This document shows, piece after piece, positions 5,243-6,782 of a DNA stretch of 6,782 nucleotides. Both the position numbers and the translations under genes were made by a program. Each line of letters begins with the position of its first letter. Position 1 is the stretch's first letter. The notes under the pieces are model-generated. The model saw only the letters and a list, made by a program, of their open reading frames with translations, ran no database searches and had not been told where the DNA came from. Source of the DNA: Clostridia bacterium (GTDB lineage Bacteria > Bacillota > Clostridia > Oscillospirales > UBA644); contig JAFPBP010000157.1 in the NCBI GenBank assembly GCA_017424085.1, forward strand, positions 1-6,782, written 5' to 3'.

Positions 5243-6589
5243 TTACAGTTGAATCACGGTGGCGTTATTCTCGTGCTTATGGATCCCAAAGGAGCCCTCT
5301 TCCCCGTGGGCGGAGAGCACGTAATCCCCGTAGAACCCGCGAAACTCCACGTAACCGTCCTTGTCGGTGGTCAGCGTGAGATCGGTATGCCAGCGGGATT
5401 GGAACATCTCCCGCAGACGGAGGGCGGATTGCTTGGGCGTCATATCCTTGCGGAACAGACCGCCGCGGCAACGGTTCTCGTCGGATCGACCGCTGGGATG
5501 AGCGTAAGCATAGCTGTCGGGCAAATTCCAATAAACGATCGTCTCCATGGCGGGATGGCTGAACGCCACGGAATAAAGGAGGTCCAAAAGATCCGCCTGC
5601 AGTTTTTCGTCCTCCTCGGTCTCCCCGAAGGTGGGAACGGTGATTTCGGTCAGCTCCAAAGGAAGCCCAAACTCTGCAAGATAGTCCAGCCCGCGAAGCA
5701 ATACCGAGGGACGGAACATCTGAGACCCCGCCATCACTTCTGCCTCGTACATCTCGGGGGTGACCGCCTTAGATCCGGTGAAGCAATGATGCTGAATTCC
5801 GATCTTATCTATCGTAGCGCCTGACATGAGAGCGTTTTCCAGCAGCATAAAATAGGGATGTCGATAATCCTCCTCCGAAAGAGAGACCAGAACGTTCGCC
5901 TCGTTGATCACCAAGGGCATATGCGGGAAATATTTGCGGGCAAGCTCGAACGCCCAGGGAATCAGATCCCGCTTTTGATAGATCACGCCCTGCCCCGACC
6001 AGCGGCGCTCCAGAAGCATTTCATTGATAACCTCCACCTCGGTCAGCCGCCCCGAATAGCGCTCGGCGATCTGACGGATGCGCTCCTCATACCGACGCTC
6101 CATGGCTTTCATATCATCCTTGGGTAACCAGGCAGGCAAAAATGCGTCGTAGATCAGGCAATGTAGCTTTGCACCGATGCCGCTTTCCTCGCAATATTCC
6201 ACGCAAAGCTCGGGAGCGGGACGGCGGTAGATCTTCTTGCTGTCCTTGGCAAAGCGGGGATTCCCCTGCTCGGGCTCCAGATCCTTCCAATAGAAGGGAA
6301 CCGTCGCCAGATTGAAATACCGCTTGAATTCCTCACGATAACGGAGATTCAGCTTCTCGTCGGGGAATTCGTCCAGCATAAAAATGTTTGCGCCGTACTG
6401 AAAATCGTGAGTCTTTTGCGTCACCTTCACCGATCCGTTCCGAAGAGGTGTTCCGTCCTTCAGAAGAACGCGGACCTTGCAGTACCCCTTCCGATGGGTT
6501 TCAATGTCCCGCTCCACACGGGAGGTCAGAAGCTCCCGATCCTCTTCGGCATATTTCATCCAGATTTTGCGAATTTCCTTCCGATCCAT
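5243..6589 (-). CDS. Glycoside hydrolase family 10 (endo-beta-1,4-xylanase-like), cytoplasmic
   Basis: A 448-residue retaining glycosidase, expected to cut beta-1,4-xylosidic bonds. An N-terminal charged helix is followed by a strand region (YCKVRVLLKDGTPLRNGSVKV, split by a turn, residues 36-56) leading into FQYGANIF (63-70), the first barrel strand. Family landmarks follow: FYWKDLEPEQGN (99-110), KLHCLIYDAFLPAWL (141-155), VEVINE with acid/base Glu190, IQHH (265-268), LELTEITVP with nucleophile Glu315, and IVYWNLPD (351-358). A C-terminal segment with TDKDGYVEFRGFYGDY (408-423) resembles the beta domain of large GH10 proteins. There is no signal peptide, so it probably acts on imported oligosaccharides. 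The usual VWH motif reads IYD, so specificity may differ. The ATG at 6589 is chosen because GAGGAG lies seven bases upstream; the ATG at 6595 is too close to it. It may be cotranscribed with the upstream frame that ends at 6612. Confidence 0.9.
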   Translation of the reverse strand: MDRKEIRKIWMKYAEEDRELLTSRVERDIETHRKGYCKVRVLLKDGTPLRNGSVKVTQKTHDFQYGANIFMLDEFPDEKLNLRYREEFKRYFNLATVPFYWKDLEPEQGNPRFAKDSKKIYRRPAPELCVEYCEESGIGAKLHCLIYDAFLPAWLPKDDMKAMERRYEERIRQIAERYSGRLTEVEVINEMLLERRWSGQGVIYQKRDLIPWAFELARKYFPHMPLVINEANVLVSLSEEDYRHPYFMLLENALMSGATIDKIGIQHHCFTGSKAVTPEMYEAEVMAGSQMFRPSVLLRGLDYLAEFGLPLELTEITVPTFGETEEDEKLQADLLDLLYSVAFSHPAMETIVYWNLPDSYAYAHPSGRSDENRCRGGLFRKDMTPKQSALRLREMFQSRWHTDLTLTTDKDGYVEFRGFYGDYVLSAHGEEGSFGIHKHENNATVIQL

Positions 6590-6611
6590 AAACATGCTCC
6601 TCAAAATAATG

Positions 6612-6782
6612 TTACAGATTGATCACGGCAACGGCGATCACGCCGAAGATCATACCGATCCAGATGCGCTTTCGAAAGAAGGATGAAGAATACGGCATTA
6701 CCCAAGTGTGGGAACTGTTATTGCCTCCATATTCTCGCTGACATCGCCGGATTGCTGACGAGACCAGCTGATCGAAGTCTCC
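6612..6782 (-). CDS. 3' end of an unidentified gene; SLOG/DUF1273-like start and membrane-like tail
   Basis: On the minus strand one frame is open from the right edge to a TAA at 6614-6612, giving 56 residues with no start in the window. Residues 1-31 (GDFDQLVSSAIRRC, then REYGG, then HTWVMPY) resemble the core of SLOG/DUF1273-like nucleotide-binding-fold proteins of Clostridia, where GxFD, an amphipathic helix with basic residues and a VxPY strand occur in this order; this is from memory of the family. The last 25 residues (FFRKRIWIGMIFGVIAVAVINL) do not continue that fold and look like one transmembrane helix with a basic start. The codons of the tail resemble its neighbours' more than those of the first part do. 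Either a membrane-protein end was joined to a SLOG fragment, by recombination or an assembly error, or the SLOG likeness is accidental. The stop is 22 bp before the GH10 start, so cotranscription is plausible. Confidence 0.4.
   Translation of the reverse strand, partial: GDFDQLVSSAIRRCQREYGGNNSSHTWVMPYSSSFFRKRIWIGMIFGVIAVAVINL

Noticed and set aside
1..6782. CRISPR array, tRNA, rRNA, insertion sequence or attachment site
   Set aside because: Reading both strands showed no regularly spaced repeats, no transposase or integrase motifs, and no recognisable structural RNA.

Overview
The window looks like a chromosomal segment of a Bacillota bacterium, probably an anaerobic gut or rumen Clostridia-type organism. 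The signs are strong AGGAGG-type ribosome binding sites, consensus TTGACA/TATAAT promoters in A/T-rich intergenic DNA between fairly GC-rich genes, compact hairpin-plus-T-run terminators, and a carbohydrate-scavenging gene set with one local regulator per unit. No taxonomic marker gene is present, so this is inference.

Layout. (A) 1-1566 is a divergent pair: the N-terminal third of an L-fucose isomerase (fucI, minus strand, running off the left edge) and an AraC-family regulator with an N-terminal cupin (plus strand), sharing a 171-bp region with overlapping back-to-back promoters. (B) 1618-4727 is a second divergent unit. A two-gene minus-strand operon encodes a SorE/YggP-type ketose-phosphate/polyol-phosphate dehydrogenase followed by a FruK/LacC-type PfkB kinase. 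Opposite it is a DeoR-family repressor. The 190-bp spacer holds a perfect-consensus promoter facing right, two candidate promoters facing left, and interlocked inverted repeats around the right-facing -35 box. (C) 4976-5188 is a 70-residue single-domain XRE/Cro-like regulator with its own extended -10 promoter. (D) 5243-6589 is a GH10 family glycoside hydrolase on the minus strand with no signal peptide. (E) 6612-6782 is the 3' end of a further minus-strand reading frame that is open to the right edge. Its first part resembles a SLOG/DUF1273-like protein and its last part looks like a transmembrane tail.

The genes suggest small, locally regulated sugar-use modules. Fucose isomerisation is probably controlled by the AraC regulator. 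The ketose-phosphate or hexitol-phosphate module (dehydrogenase plus kinase) is probably controlled by the DeoR repressor through a phosphosugar. Short beta-1,4-xylo-oligosaccharides are probably hydrolysed in the cytoplasm by the GH10 enzyme. No transporter, aldolase or fuculokinase is inside the window, so no pathway is complete here. Convergent gene ends are separated by hairpin terminators that can act in both directions.

I see no CRISPR array, tRNA, rRNA, insertion sequence or recognised defence system. The oddest spots are the right edge (SLOG-like to membrane-tail junction), the face-to-face promoter layout at 3814-3945, and the paired complementary segments in the xre leader.
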